Part shown: positions 1 to 7,549 of the stretch, in pieces | How the letters are laid out: each line of letters begins with the position of its first letter | Position numbering within the stretch: the stretch's first letter is position 1 | Source of the DNA: Mesorhizobium sp. | GTDB taxonomy: Bacteria; Pseudomonadota; Alphaproteobacteria; Rhizobiales; Rhizobiaceae | NCBI RefSeq assembly: GCF_017306545.1 | Contig: NZ_JAFKID010000024.1 | Span: 1-64,000 of the forward strand | DNA: 64,000 nucleotides | Direction: 5' to 3' | The notes under the pieces: generated by a model | Told to the model about the DNA's origin: nothing | The model's input: the letters and a program-made list of their open reading frames with translations, nothing else | Databases searched by the model: none | Program-made: the position numbers and the translations under genes

Positions 1-436
1 CGATGGTCAGCAGTTGCGGGACCGACAGCCTTATGGCGACGCTGCTCACCATCTCGCCGGCCCAGCCGAGCGGAAAGCGCAGCGGATCGGCAGTGTAGAT
101 CGCCGCCAGCGCGTTCTGGATGATGCCCAGGAGGCCCAGCGAGGCGATCAGGTAGACCAGTTCCGCCGCCTTCCTGTCGGCCAGCCTGTCGTAAAGCTCG
201 CGCTGGATGAGGACGCCGGCGGCCGCGCACAGCGCGATCGCCCCGGCGAAGGCCGGCACCGCCGGCACCCCATGGCCGACCAGCGTCCAGGCCAGGTAGC
301 CGCCGAGCGTATAGATGCCGGCATGCGCCACATGCAGGACGTTGGTGGTCGAGTAGATCAGCGAGAAGCTGATCGCCATGATCCCCAGCCCGCAGCCCGA
401 AACGATGCCGTTGACCAGCAACTGAAGAACGATCAT
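1..436 (-). CDS. Branched-chain amino acid ABC transporter permease, LivH type (partial, C-terminus outside window)
   Basis: Reading the minus strand from the ATG at 436 gives an uninterrupted frame to the window edge (145 codons), beginning MIVLQLLVNGIVSG. It then runs GIMAISFSLIYSTTNVLHVA and HAGIYTLGGYLAW, the typical first and second membrane segments of LivH-family inner-membrane permeases. The family forms the channel of high-affinity importers for branched-chain amino acids, amides and related compounds. It starts 11 bases after the stop of the binding-protein gene at 448-1593, so the two form one transcript. LivM and the LivG/LivF ATPases would be expected to the left, outside the window. 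The family call is safe; the substrate is unknown. Confidence 0.9.
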   Translation of the reverse strand, partial: MIVLQLLVNGIVSGCGLGIMAISFSLIYSTTNVLHVAHAGIYTLGGYLAWTLVGHGVPAVPAFAGAIALCAAAGVLIQRELYDRLADRKAAELVYLIASLGLLGIIQNALAAIYTADPLRFPLGWAGEMVSSVAIRLSVPQLLTI

Positions 437-447
437 CGGCGGCTACC

Positions 448-1593
448 CTAGGGTTCCACCGAGGTGACGAGCTCGCTCTTGCCGTCCTGCATCACCTTGA
501 TGTCGAGTTGCGTTTCCGCCGTGTTGCTGTTGAAGATCAGCTTGACGAGGTTCTGGAACGTCTTCTTCTCGAGGATATAGGCGCGCATGGTGTCGCCGGT
601 GATTTCCTTGTTTTCCTTGGCAAGACCTTCCATGACGCTGAAAATCATCTGCGAGGCGTTGTAGTACTGTTTCGCGAACAGCGGCATGTCGGCGCCGAAA
701 CGGGCCTTGTAGGCATCGTTCAGCTCCTTCGGTGCCTCGATGTGGATGGCGCTGTAGATCAGCCCGTTCGACGCCGCCGGATCGGACAGGAGCTTGGTGC
801 TGTAGAGCAGCGTCGTGCCGGCGAGCGGCGCCTTGCCGGCGAGCTGGCGATACTGCTGGGCGAGTTCGAGCTGGTCGACCGTCACCGAGGCGAAGATCAC
901 TTCCGGGTTGGCGGCGGCCAGCTTCAGCAGCGGCGGGCGGAAATCGGCCTGGCCGAACTGCGCCGGCTCCTCGCCGATCACCTTGCCGCCGGCCTGCTCG
1001 AAGGCCTGCGCGAAGCCGTCGCGGCCGGCCTCGCCGGCTGCGGCGTTCTCATAGAGGATGCCGGCCGTCTTCATCCCCTTCTCGACCAGGTATTTCGCCA
1101 GGATGCCGGCCTCGCGGCTCACCGTCGGCAAGGTGTTGAAGAGATAGGGAGAAGCGGTGTTGAGCGCATCCGCCTGGGCGCCGGCGTTGATTTCGAGCAC
1201 CCGCTTGCGCGTCGCCAGCGGCGCGATGGCGAGCGTCGGCCCCGACATGGCCGAGAAGATGACCTGCGCGTCCTCGATGGAGGTCAGCTTGTTGAAGGCG
1301 ATGACCGACAGGTCCGGCCGGGCCTGGTTGTCCTCGAAGGCGAACTTGACGGGATGGCCCGCTATGCCGCCCTTCGCCGCAAGTTCGTCCTGCGCGAGTT
1401 CCAGACCGCGCCGCATCTCGTTGCCGACCGGCGAGGCGGGGCCGGTGAGCGGCAGGATGACGCCGATGGTGATGGGCGAGGCGTCGCCGGCCAATGCAGA
1501 CGAAACCATTCCACCAAGTATTGCGCCAGTCAGCGAAAGACCGAGAGCGAAACGGCGATATCCAGACCTGTGGTCCGCAGAATTGTGACCCAT
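448..1593 (-). CDS. Branched-chain amino acid-type ABC transporter substrate-binding protein (LivJ/LivK family)
   Basis: This 381-residue periplasmic protein captures the substrate for the LivH permease encoded just downstream. Residues 1-35 look like a signal peptide ending near SSALAGD. The mature start ITIGVILPLTGPASPVGNEM is the classical opening of type I periplasmic binding proteins (Peripla_BP_6), and GGIAGHPVKFAFEDNQ follows as in LivK homologues. A strong Shine-Dalgarno (GGGAGGAG) precedes the ATG. The LysR gene at 1754-2710 is encoded immediately upstream in the same direction, and a LysR-type box lies in the gap. Family members bind leucine, amides, urea or aromatic acids, so the ligand cannot be named. 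Confidence 0.92.
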   Translation of the reverse strand: MGHNSADHRSGYRRFALGLSLTGAILGGMVSSALAGDASPITIGVILPLTGPASPVGNEMRRGLELAQDELAAKGGIAGHPVKFAFEDNQARPDLSVIAFNKLTSIEDAQVIFSAMSGPTLAIAPLATRKRVLEINAGAQADALNTASPYLFNTLPTVSREAGILAKYLVEKGMKTAGILYENAAAGEAGRDGFAQAFEQAGGKVIGEEPAQFGQADFRPPLLKLAAANPEVIFASVTVDQLELAQQYRQLAGKAPLAGTTLLYSTKLLSDPAASNGLIYSAIHIEAPKELNDAYKARFGADMPLFAKQYYNASQMIFSVMEGLAKENKEITGDTMRAYILEKKTFQNLVKLIFNSNTAETQLDIKVMQDGKSELVTSVEP

Positions 1594-1641
1594 TGTGCTC
1601 CTCCCGTTATTTGGTGAGGAGAAAGTGTGCGGACGGCCCTC

Positions 1642-1680
1642 ATCACGTCAAATTTGATATTTGCATGCGTGATATCACTG
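1642..1680. promoter_or_regulatory. Candidate LysR-type operator in front of the Liv-type operon
   Basis: Between the LysR gene and the binding-protein gene lies TGATAT (1655-1660), an 11-base spacer, then ATATCA (1672-1677), a perfect dyad with the T-N11-A geometry typical of LysR-type regulators. It overlaps an independent 10-base palindrome, TCAAATTTGA, at 1648-1657, and the pair ATCACG/CGTGAT at 1642-1647 and 1668-1673. The site is AT-rich within GC-rich DNA and about 60-80 bases upstream of the start at 1593. Assignment to the adjacent LysR protein is inference. Confidence 0.5.
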
Positions 1681-1753
1681 TGCTCAATCACGGTCCCCGG
1701 CGGCCATGCTTCCGGCGAATGCCGGCGCAGGCGAAAATTCCCGCTGGCCGCGC

Positions 1754-2710
1754 CTATGCGCCGGCGGTTGCGGAAGGCGGGCCGGGCGGCGCCGGATGGC
1801 CGCCGGCGCAGGTCGCCACGATGGCGTCGCGGACGATCGAGCGGAACCAGATGCGGGCCGCGTCCCTTTCCGTGCGCTCGTGCCAGACCATCTTGTAGAG
1901 GATCTTTTCGTGCTGGAACGGCAGGTCCGCCACTTCGAGGTCCTCGACATCCGGCACCGACAGCACGTAGGAGCGGGGCACCGCGGCGGCGAGATCGGTG
2001 CGCCGCACGATCTTGATGGCGTCTTCCGCCCGGTTGACGACGAGGGTGATTTCCCTGTGCTCGGCCTCGAGGCTCAGCCAGCCGTCGACGATGCCGGCCT
2101 GCCACGTCGCCTGCTTCACCAGGACGTGCCTTGCCGCGACGAAATCCTTCAGCGTCAGCGGATTGTGTAACTCCGGATGGCCGCGCCGGAAGATGCAGAC
2201 ATAGTCGTCGGCCAGCACGCCCTCCATTCTCAAATCGCCGCCGGCGGTCGGGAACATGCCGACCGCGCAGTCGATCGTGCCGCGTTCCAGCCCGCCGGTC
2301 GAATTGGGCGTGGAATGCAGGTGCAGGCAGAGCTTCGCCAGCGGCGCATCTGAGACGAGCCGGAGCGCCAGCGCCGGCAGCACCCGCGAAACCAGCGTGT
2401 CGGTGATGGCGAGATTGAACGTCACCGTCGTCCCGGCCGGCGAGAACGCCTGCGGCAGCGCGATGGCGCGCAACTGATCGACGGCGCTTTGCAGGTCGGG
2501 CCAGATTTCGCTCGCCTTGGCGGTCGGGCGGATGCCGCCCGGCACCCTGACGAAAAGCTCGTCGTTGAACAGGTGCCGAAGCCGCCGCAGCGCGTTGCTG
2601 ACCGCCGGCTGGCTCATGGAAAGCCTCTGCGAAGCCCGCGTGACGCTGCCTTCGGCCATGACGGCATACAATATGTTCAACAGGTTGAGATCGACGCGCC
2701 TGTCAACCAT
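1754..2710 (-). CDS. LysR-family transcriptional regulator
   Basis: The 318-residue protein begins with a winged helix-turn-helix at about residues 8-65 (LNLLNILYAVMAEGSVTRAS, then SMSQPAVSNALRRLR), the diagnostic LysR N-terminus. An effector-binding domain covers about residues 90-300. Family members bind operator DNA as tetramers and change conformation with a pathway metabolite. It lies directly upstream of and codirectional with the Liv-type importer, the most likely target, and a dyad fitting a LysR box sits in the gap. The C-terminal 15 residues are Ala/Pro/Gly-rich and unlikely to be structured. The effector is unknown. Confidence 0.9.
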   Translation of the reverse strand: MVDRRVDLNLLNILYAVMAEGSVTRASQRLSMSQPAVSNALRRLRHLFNDELFVRVPGGIRPTAKASEIWPDLQSAVDQLRAIALPQAFSPAGTTVTFNLAITDTLVSRVLPALALRLVSDAPLAKLCLHLHSTPNSTGGLERGTIDCAVGMFPTAGGDLRMEGVLADDYVCIFRRGHPELHNPLTLKDFVAARHVLVKQATWQAGIVDGWLSLEAEHREITLVVNRAEDAIKIVRRTDLAAAVPRSYVLSVPDVEDLEVADLPFQHEKILYKMVWHERTERDAARIWFRSIVRDAIVATCAGGHPAPPGPPSATAGA

Positions 2711-3116
2711 CGCAGCGCCGCACCGTCTTCGCCGCCGGCGACGAGAGCCGGAGCAGCCCGCCGGCCCACGCTTCCCGTCGCACCCGTCCTTCGCCGCCGA
2801 AAGCCGCCCCTCGCCTCATAACGAAATCCTCGATGAAAACCGCCGCCTCATTTTCCAGACTGATGATCCTGGATGCCGTTCCGGCCCGGTGTCAATATCA
2901 CTTCGGCCCGCTAAGCAGCGGTCGGGACCATCATCCTGGATGATGGCGGCCATTCGAACTGGAAAGTTGACGGAACCAATGCGCGCCAATACGGTCGCCC
3001 TGCTTTCGTGATACAATATAGGCAAGACTATTATTTCATGAGAACTCGATTTTTCTGAAAATTTTATTCCGTAATCATTATCAATAATTCGGAAATACAT
3101 ACGCGAAGGCTATCGG
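2711..3116. promoter_or_regulatory. 406-bp divergent intergenic region between lysR and the RraA-like gene
   Basis: This gap separates the divergently transcribed LysR and RraA-family genes and must hold both promoters. A perfect 9-base inverted repeat with a single central base, CCATCATCC-T-GGATGATGG, lies at 2928-2946. Its core ATCCTGGATG recurs at 2866-2875. The last 110 bases (about 3010-3115) are strikingly AT-rich. No coding frame with a ribosome binding site was found here. Confidence 0.4.
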
Positions 3117-3869
3117 ATGACAGATGAAGACCAATCGATGAAGACCTTGGGAAGACTTCCACCCGAGGCTTTCGGCAAGCTCGTCCTGCCGTCCATCGCC
3201 CCCGACATCGTCGCCGGCTTCAAGGCTTTGCCCGACCTGACGGGCATGACCTCGGACGCCATGGACGAGCTTGGCATCCATTCAGCGGCGATTCCCGGCG
3301 GCGTCCTGAAACCCACCGACCCCGCCGCCCGCATGGTCGGCCGCGCGCTGACGGTGCTGAACGTCGCCCGCGCGGAGGCGCCGGCCGAGGCCGCCGCGTC
3401 CGGCAAATCGCTGATGGCGGACGTGGAGGCGCACAATCTGGCCGAAGACGGCGACGTGCTGGTGCTGCAAGGCATCGACCATATCTCCAACATGGGAAGC
3501 ATCATCGCCAGCATCGCGCGGCGTCAGGGCGAAGTCGGCGCGATCGTCGACGGCGCGGTCCGCGACATCACCCATTCGCGCGCCATCGGCTATCCGATCT
3601 GGTCGCGCAGCGTCAGCCCGATCACCGGCAAGTGGCGCATCCGCACCGCCGCCGTCAACGTCGATGTCGTCATCTGCGGGGTCAAGGTCAGCCCCGGCGA
3701 CCTGATCGTCGCCGACGAGGTCGGCGTCTGCGTGGTGCCGCACCGGCACATGCGCGCCGTGCTCGAACGCGCCGGCCAGATCGCCGCCAGCGAGGAGATA
3801 CGCCAGCGCGAGATTGTCGACGGCGCGCCGATCAACCAGGTCATGCAGCGCCGCCGGCCGCTTGCCTGA
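3117..3869 (+). CDS. RraA-family protein (4-hydroxy-4-methyl-2-oxoglutarate aldolase / oxaloacetate decarboxylase-like)
   Basis: The 250-residue protein belongs to the RraA/HMG-aldolase fold (formerly annotated as demethylmenaquinone methyltransferase). Key features are D145-G-A-V-R-D150, which supplies the substrate arginine and the metal-binding aspartate of catalytic members, and the GDLIVADEVGVCVVP block around residue 200. Keeping the Arg-Asp pair favours an aldolase or decarboxylase acting on a pyruvate-derived 2-keto acid in the cytoplasm, rather than the RNase E inhibitor role. A start at 3138 (MKTLGRLPPE) is an alternative; only a weak GAAGG precedes 3117. It lies near other small-acid enzymes (GlcD, HpcH/HpaI), suggesting a shared carboxylate pathway. 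Confidence 0.82.
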   Translation: MTDEDQSMKTLGRLPPEAFGKLVLPSIAPDIVAGFKALPDLTGMTSDAMDELGIHSAAIPGGVLKPTDPAARMVGRALTVLNVARAEAPAEAAASGKSLMADVEAHNLAEDGDVLVLQGIDHISNMGSIIASIARRQGEVGAIVDGAVRDITHSRAIGYPIWSRSVSPITGKWRIRTAAVNVDVVICGVKVSPGDLIVADEVGVCVVPHRHMRAVLERAGQIAASEEIRQREIVDGAPINQVMQRRRPLA

Positions 3870-3873
3870 CGGA

Positions 3874-3899
3874 CGCCGCCGGTCGATTTCCGGCCGGCG
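3874..3899. terminator. Possible bidirectional hairpin between convergent genes
   Basis: CGCCGCCGG and CCGGCCGGCG pair with one bulged base around a 7-base loop, placed in the 52-base gap between the convergent RraA-like gene and the amidohydrolase. There is no T-tract, so termination activity is uncertain. Confidence 0.3.
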
Positions 3900-3921
3900 C
3901 GAGCAGGAGCGACCTTCGCGG

Positions 3922-4800
3922 TCAGCCGGCGCCGATGGCGTCTCCGAAACCGTAAAGCGCGGCGGGATTTTTCACCAGGATGCGCTGGACGACGGCCTCG
4001 TCGGCTGTCCAGTCGAGGAAGAGGCCGAGCAGCCGTTCCGGCGTCGGCGCCCTGTCGCCCATGCGCACGAAGGGCCAGTCCGTTCCCCACAGCAGCCGGT
4101 GCGGGCATGTCTCGACAAGGGCGGCGTGGAACGGCCTGACGTCCTCATAGCCGGGATGGCGCGCCGAGACGCGATGCGGGATCAGCTTGATCCAGATGTC
4201 CTCGCCGCGCGCCGCCGCCAGCAATTCCTGAAAATCGGCCGCATCCGCGCCGGCTTCCGGTTCGATGCGGCCCATATGGTCGAGAACGAGCGGTATGCCG
4301 AGGCCGAGCAGGTCGGGCAGCCTTTCGACGAGGTGGGCGATTGGCGTCCACAATTGCGCATGAAGGCCGTGCTCGCGCATGCGCGGCGCCAGAGCGAAAA
4401 GAGCGTCGAGGCCGACGCCGCTGACATGCGCGGTGGTCGTGCGGGGGAAGGCCGAAAAGCGAAGGCCGCACACGCCGTCGCGCCGCAGGGCCGCCAGTTC
4501 GGCGTCGCTCGCCGCGGCGCTCGCCCAGGCGATGCCCTTCAGCCGTCCGCCCGATCGCGCCGTCGCATCGACGAGCGCGCTGTTGTCGAGGCCGTAGGGA
4601 GCCGGCTGGACGGCGACGCCGTAGGAAACGCCGAGCCGGTCGAGCATCGCCAGATAGGCTTCCGCCGTGGCCTCCGGCGGCGTATAGGGCGCGTCCGGCG
4701 CCAGCGGGAACCGGTCGCGCGGGCCGACGATATGGGCATGCGCGTCGCAGCTTCCGGGCGGCGGGCGGCGAAGCAAGGTGCGCGGCGTCTCGTCAGCCAT
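3922..4800 (-). CDS. Amidohydrolase family protein, LigI/fuconolactonase-like (COG3618)
   Basis: The 292-residue TIM-barrel hydrolase carries D19-A-H21-A-H23 after the first strand, LVLDHMGRIEP in the middle and LLWGTDWPF with the strand-8 aspartate. This is the pattern of 2-pyrone-4,6-dicarboxylate lactonase and related lactonases, which open cyclic esters in the cytoplasm. Its stop-proximal and start-proximal ends fit neighbours tightly: the start at 4800 overlaps the end of the GlcD-type gene by 8 bases, so both are translated from one message. A lactonase following an FAD-linked 2-hydroxyacid or alditol oxidation is plausible. It is a distant relative of the protein at 12143-12982. Confidence 0.85.
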   Translation of the reverse strand: MADETPRTLLRRPPPGSCDAHAHIVGPRDRFPLAPDAPYTPPEATAEAYLAMLDRLGVSYGVAVQPAPYGLDNSALVDATARSGGRLKGIAWASAAASDAELAALRRDGVCGLRFSAFPRTTTAHVSGVGLDALFALAPRMREHGLHAQLWTPIAHLVERLPDLLGLGIPLVLDHMGRIEPEAGADAADFQELLAAARGEDIWIKLIPHRVSARHPGYEDVRPFHAALVETCPHRLLWGTDWPFVRMGDRAPTPERLLGLFLDWTADEAVVQRILVKNPAALYGFGDAIGAG

Positions 4801-6241
4801 GCGGCGCGTTCTCCCCGTCCGCCGGCGGAAGCAGCTTGCCGGGATTCATGAGCCCTTGCGGGTCGAACGCCGCCTTGAGGCGGCGGAAGAGGTCGAGTTC
4901 CACCTCGGATTTGTAGCGGGCCAGCGAAGCGCGATAGCGCTGGCCGATGCCGTGCTCGGCGGTGAACGTGCCTTCCATCGCCATCGCCAGTTCGTGCACG
5001 CGGGCGGTGATCCTGGCTTGCAGGTCCGCCCGGTCCCCGGCTTCGGCGAGGCGCGCATGCGGTATCGTCACGGTATAGTGGATGTTGCCGTCGCCCAGAT
5101 GGCTGACGGAAAAGACGTCGGCGCCCGGAAACTCCGCCGCGACCATGGCGTCGGCCTGCCTGAAGAACGACGCCGCCCGCGAAACCGGCAAGGCGATATC
5201 GTGGGTGACGTTCAGGCCGTGGGCGCGGTTGGCTTCCGTCACACCGTGCCTCAGGCGCCAGAACGCCTCCTCCTCCCTGCCCGACCGGGCGACGACGGCA
5301 TCGCGGATTTCGCCCGCTTCCATGGCCTCGGCCAGCGTCTCGACAAACCCGGCCTCCAGGGTGGCCGCGTCGGCGCCGCTGGCCAGATGGACGAGTACGG
5401 TCCAGTCGCCGGCCGCCTCGAAAGGCGGGGTCTGGCCGAGCCGGGCGCAGACGAGCCGCAGCAGCGGACCGGACATCAGCTCGAAGGCGGCGAGGTCTTC
5501 GCGGAACCGGCGGCGGCAGCGTTGCAGCAGGGCGATCGCCGCCTCCACGCTGTCCGCCGCGCACCAGGCGAGCCGGCTCGATACCGGGGCCGCAAAGAGC
5601 TTGAGCGCGACCGCCGTGACGACGCCGAGCGTTCCTTCCGCGCCGATGAAGAGGTCCTTGAGACGATAGCCGGCATTGTCCTTGCGCAGGCGCCTCAGGC
5701 CGTCCCAGATGCGGCCGTCCGGCAGCACGACTTCCAGGCCGAGCACGAGGTCGCGCGCGCTGCCGTAGCGAATGGCGGCGATGCCGCCGGCATTGGTCGA
5801 GACGTTGCCGCCGATCTGGCAGCTGCCTTCCGCGCCCAGCGACAGCGGCAGGAGCCGGTCCGCGGCCTCGGCCCGCCGCTTGAGATCGAGCAGGACGCAG
5901 CCGGCTTCGGCGACGAGAACGTCTTCCTCGACGTCGAGCCGGCGGATGGCGTTCAGGCGCGACAGCGACAGGACGATGCCGCGCCCGTCCGCCGAGGGCA
6001 CCGCGCCGCCGCATACGCCGGTGTTGCCGCCTTGCGGCACGACCGGCTCGCCGGCCTCGGCGCACAGGCGCACCACCGCCGCGACTTCCTGTGTCGAGCG
6101 CGGCAGGACCACGCAGCGCGCCCTGCCCTCGGTCCGGCCGAGCCAGTCGCGATAGTAGCCGGCGACGTCGCCGGGTCGCGTCAACACCCTGTCGGCGCCG
6201 ACCGCCTGGCAAATCCGCTCGACCAGGGAAAGCTCGCTCAT
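4793..6241 (-). CDS. FAD-binding oxidoreductase, GlcD / D-lactate dehydrogenase family
   Basis: The 482-residue flavoenzyme oxidises a D-2-hydroxy acid to the 2-keto acid. The PCMH-type FAD-binding domain (about 40-215) contains VVPQGGNTGVCGG, EGSCQIGGNVSTNAGG and GAEGTLGVVTAVALK. The C-terminal cap (about 240-475) contains HLGDGNIHY, EHGIG and FDPQGLMNPGK, all hallmarks of GlcD/LDHD/D2HGDH enzymes. It lacks an iron-sulfur domain and no GlcE or GlcF partner is adjacent, so it is more like the stand-alone D-lactate or D-2-hydroxyglutarate dehydrogenases. It is the first gene of a two-gene operon with the lactonase-like amidohydrolase. Confidence 0.9.
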   Translation of the reverse strand: MSELSLVERICQAVGADRVLTRPGDVAGYYRDWLGRTEGRARCVVLPRSTQEVAAVVRLCAEAGEPVVPQGGNTGVCGGAVPSADGRGIVLSLSRLNAIRRLDVEEDVLVAEAGCVLLDLKRRAEAADRLLPLSLGAEGSCQIGGNVSTNAGGIAAIRYGSARDLVLGLEVVLPDGRIWDGLRRLRKDNAGYRLKDLFIGAEGTLGVVTAVALKLFAAPVSSRLAWCAADSVEAAIALLQRCRRRFREDLAAFELMSGPLLRLVCARLGQTPPFEAAGDWTVLVHLASGADAATLEAGFVETLAEAMEAGEIRDAVVARSGREEEAFWRLRHGVTEANRAHGLNVTHDIALPVSRAASFFRQADAMVAAEFPGADVFSVSHLGDGNIHYTVTIPHARLAEAGDRADLQARITARVHELAMAMEGTFTAEHGIGQRYRASLARYKSEVELDLFRRLKAAFDPQGLMNPGKLLPPADGENAPHG

Positions 6242-6360
6242 CGTCCCGAATCCCGATGGTGCGCCGGCGGCGGTCCGCCGCGCCGTGACGGCGACAGCTA
6301 GGCCTGCCTTCGGGCGGGCGCAAATTTCAAAACGGAATGCGGGCCATACGATCTGTGAAG

Positions 6361-6389
6361 TTGACCGTCAAAGCGGCCCGCCGTCCTAT
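6361..6389 (+). promoter_or_regulatory. Candidate promoter or operator upstream of the HpcH/HpaI gene
   Basis: TTGACCGTCAA at 6361-6371 is both a good -35 hexamer (TTGACC) and a 5-1-5 palindrome. A weak -10 (TCCTAT, 6384-6389) follows after 17 bases. The same TTGACCGTC string recurs at 7251, before the next transcription unit. The assignment is tentative. Confidence 0.3.
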
Positions 6390-6411
6390 CGCCCCGAACC
6401 GGGATCAGGAC

Positions 6412-7230
6412 ATGGCCGTCGAGAATCGCCTGAAGACGAAACTGGCCGCCGGCGAACTGGCGACCTCGATGATCGTGCGCCTGTCGTGCGGCGCCGAAAT
6501 CGCCCATATCGCGCTGAGCGCGGGCTACGACGCGCTCTATGTCGATCTCGAGCACAGCCCGCTGACGCTGACGGCGGCCGGCCACATCTCAATGAGCGCC
6601 GCGGCGCTCGGGGTCACGCCGCTGGTGCGCGTGCCGGGGCTCGACGCGGCGATGATCGCGCGCGCCCTGGACGCCGGCGCGCTGGGCGTCATCGTGCCCG
6701 GCGTCGGCAATGCCGCCGAGGCCCGGCAGGCGGTGGAAAGCGCGCTGTTTCCGCCGGCGGGCCGACGCTCGATCACCACCAGCCTGCCGCAGCTGCATTT
6801 CAGGCCGGCCGGGGCGGCGGAGCTGGAAGACGTCAACGCGGCGACGCTGGTCGGCGTCATGATCGAGACGGCCGGGGCGCTGGAGAATGCCGAGGCGATC
6901 GCGGCCGTGCCCGGCATCGACCTGCTGCATGTCGGCCTGCACGACCTTGCGGCATCGCTGGGCTACCGCGACAGGCCCCCGGACGAAGCGGTGATGGAGG
7001 CGCTCGCGCCCGTCATCGCCGCCGCGCGCCGCCACGGCAAGCATGTCGGCATCGGCGGCGCCGGCACGGCCGGCCCGCTTCTGGCGGCGTTGATCGATGC
7101 CGGGGCCCGGTACGTTTCGGCCGGCACGGACCTGTCCTTCCTGCTCGCGGCCGCCGGCGAGCGGTGCGCCGCCGTGCGTCGGCTGTTCGACGGCGGTATC
7201 CGGCCCGAGGACCATAACGCACGCCAATGA
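6412..7230 (+). CDS. HpcH/HpaI-family class II aldolase
   Basis: The 272-residue protein has YVDLEHSPL, VPGVGNAAEARQAV, VGVMIETAGAL and DLLHVGLHDLAASLG. The Glu of the metal site lies in MIET and the Asp in the DLAASLG segment. Such enzymes reversibly cleave 4-hydroxy-2-keto acids to pyruvate plus an aldehyde or keto acid. I chose the ATG at 6412 because homologues begin near VENRLKTKLAAGE; an upstream in-frame ATG at 6337 would add 25 unconserved residues. It is divergent from the GlcD operon and followed by the AtzG-like/amidase pair. The aldehyde partner is unknown. Confidence 0.85.
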   Translation: MAVENRLKTKLAAGELATSMIVRLSCGAEIAHIALSAGYDALYVDLEHSPLTLTAAGHISMSAAALGVTPLVRVPGLDAAMIARALDAGALGVIVPGVGNAAEARQAVESALFPPAGRRSITTSLPQLHFRPAGAAELEDVNAATLVGVMIETAGALENAEAIAAVPGIDLLHVGLHDLAASLGYRDRPPDEAVMEALAPVIAAARRHGKHVGIGGAGTAGPLLAALIDAGARYVSAGTDLSFLLAAAGERCAAVRRLFDGGIRPEDHNARQ

Positions 7231-7250
7231 CGGACGTTCGTCTTCGGAAT

Positions 7251-7279
7251 TTGACCGTCCCGGCGCCGGCACCTCAAAT
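7251..7279 (+). promoter_or_regulatory. Candidate promoter upstream of the AtzG-like/amidase pair
   Basis: TTGACC (7251-7256) and TCAAAT (7274-7279) are separated by 17 bases. The element starts 83 bases before the small coding frame at 7334 and shares TTGACCGTC with the site at 6361. Confidence 0.3.
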
Positions 7280-7333
7280 CGCCCGGCCGCGCCGGATATC
7301 TCTGGCAGGCCGACAGGAGAGCATCGAAGGCAG

Positions 7334-7549
7334 ATGAACGAAACCGATAGATCCGTCCGGGAAGAATTTCGCCTGCTCATCGAGCGCGCGGGGCTGACCG
7401 TCTCCGAGGCGCAGCGGGACTCGCTCCTCTCGACCTATGCGGACCTCAAGAAGCAGCTCGCGCTGCTGCACCGCCGGCCGGGCGCCGAGCCGTCGCTGGT
7501 CTTTCATGTGCCCGCCCCGCCGTCCACGCCCCCGAGGACAAGATCATGA
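7334..7549 (+). CDS. Small AtzG-like (DUF4089-type) putative amidase partner
   Basis: This 71-residue frame (starting MNETDRSVREEFRLL) is too short for most gene calls but well supported. It ends in an ATGA overlap with the amidase, a sign of translational coupling. Its layout, an N-terminal helical segment followed by a Pro/Val-rich tail (EPSLVFHVPAPP), resembles AtzG and other DUF4089 proteins, the GatC-like chaperone subunits needed for assembly of AtzE-type amidases. The identification is by architecture and context; sequence similarity was judged by eye only. If wrong, it is a leader peptide or an unrelated small protein. Confidence 0.6.
   Translation: MNETDRSVREEFRLLIERAGLTVSEAQRDSLLSTYADLKKQLALLHRRPGAEPSLVFHVPAPPSTPPRTRS

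Noticed and set aside
3073-3082. AATCATTATC resembling half of an enterobacterial Fur box
   Set aside because: It is one half-site in an AT-rich patch. Iron control in this group usually relies on RirA or Irr, and the neighbouring gene has no iron link.
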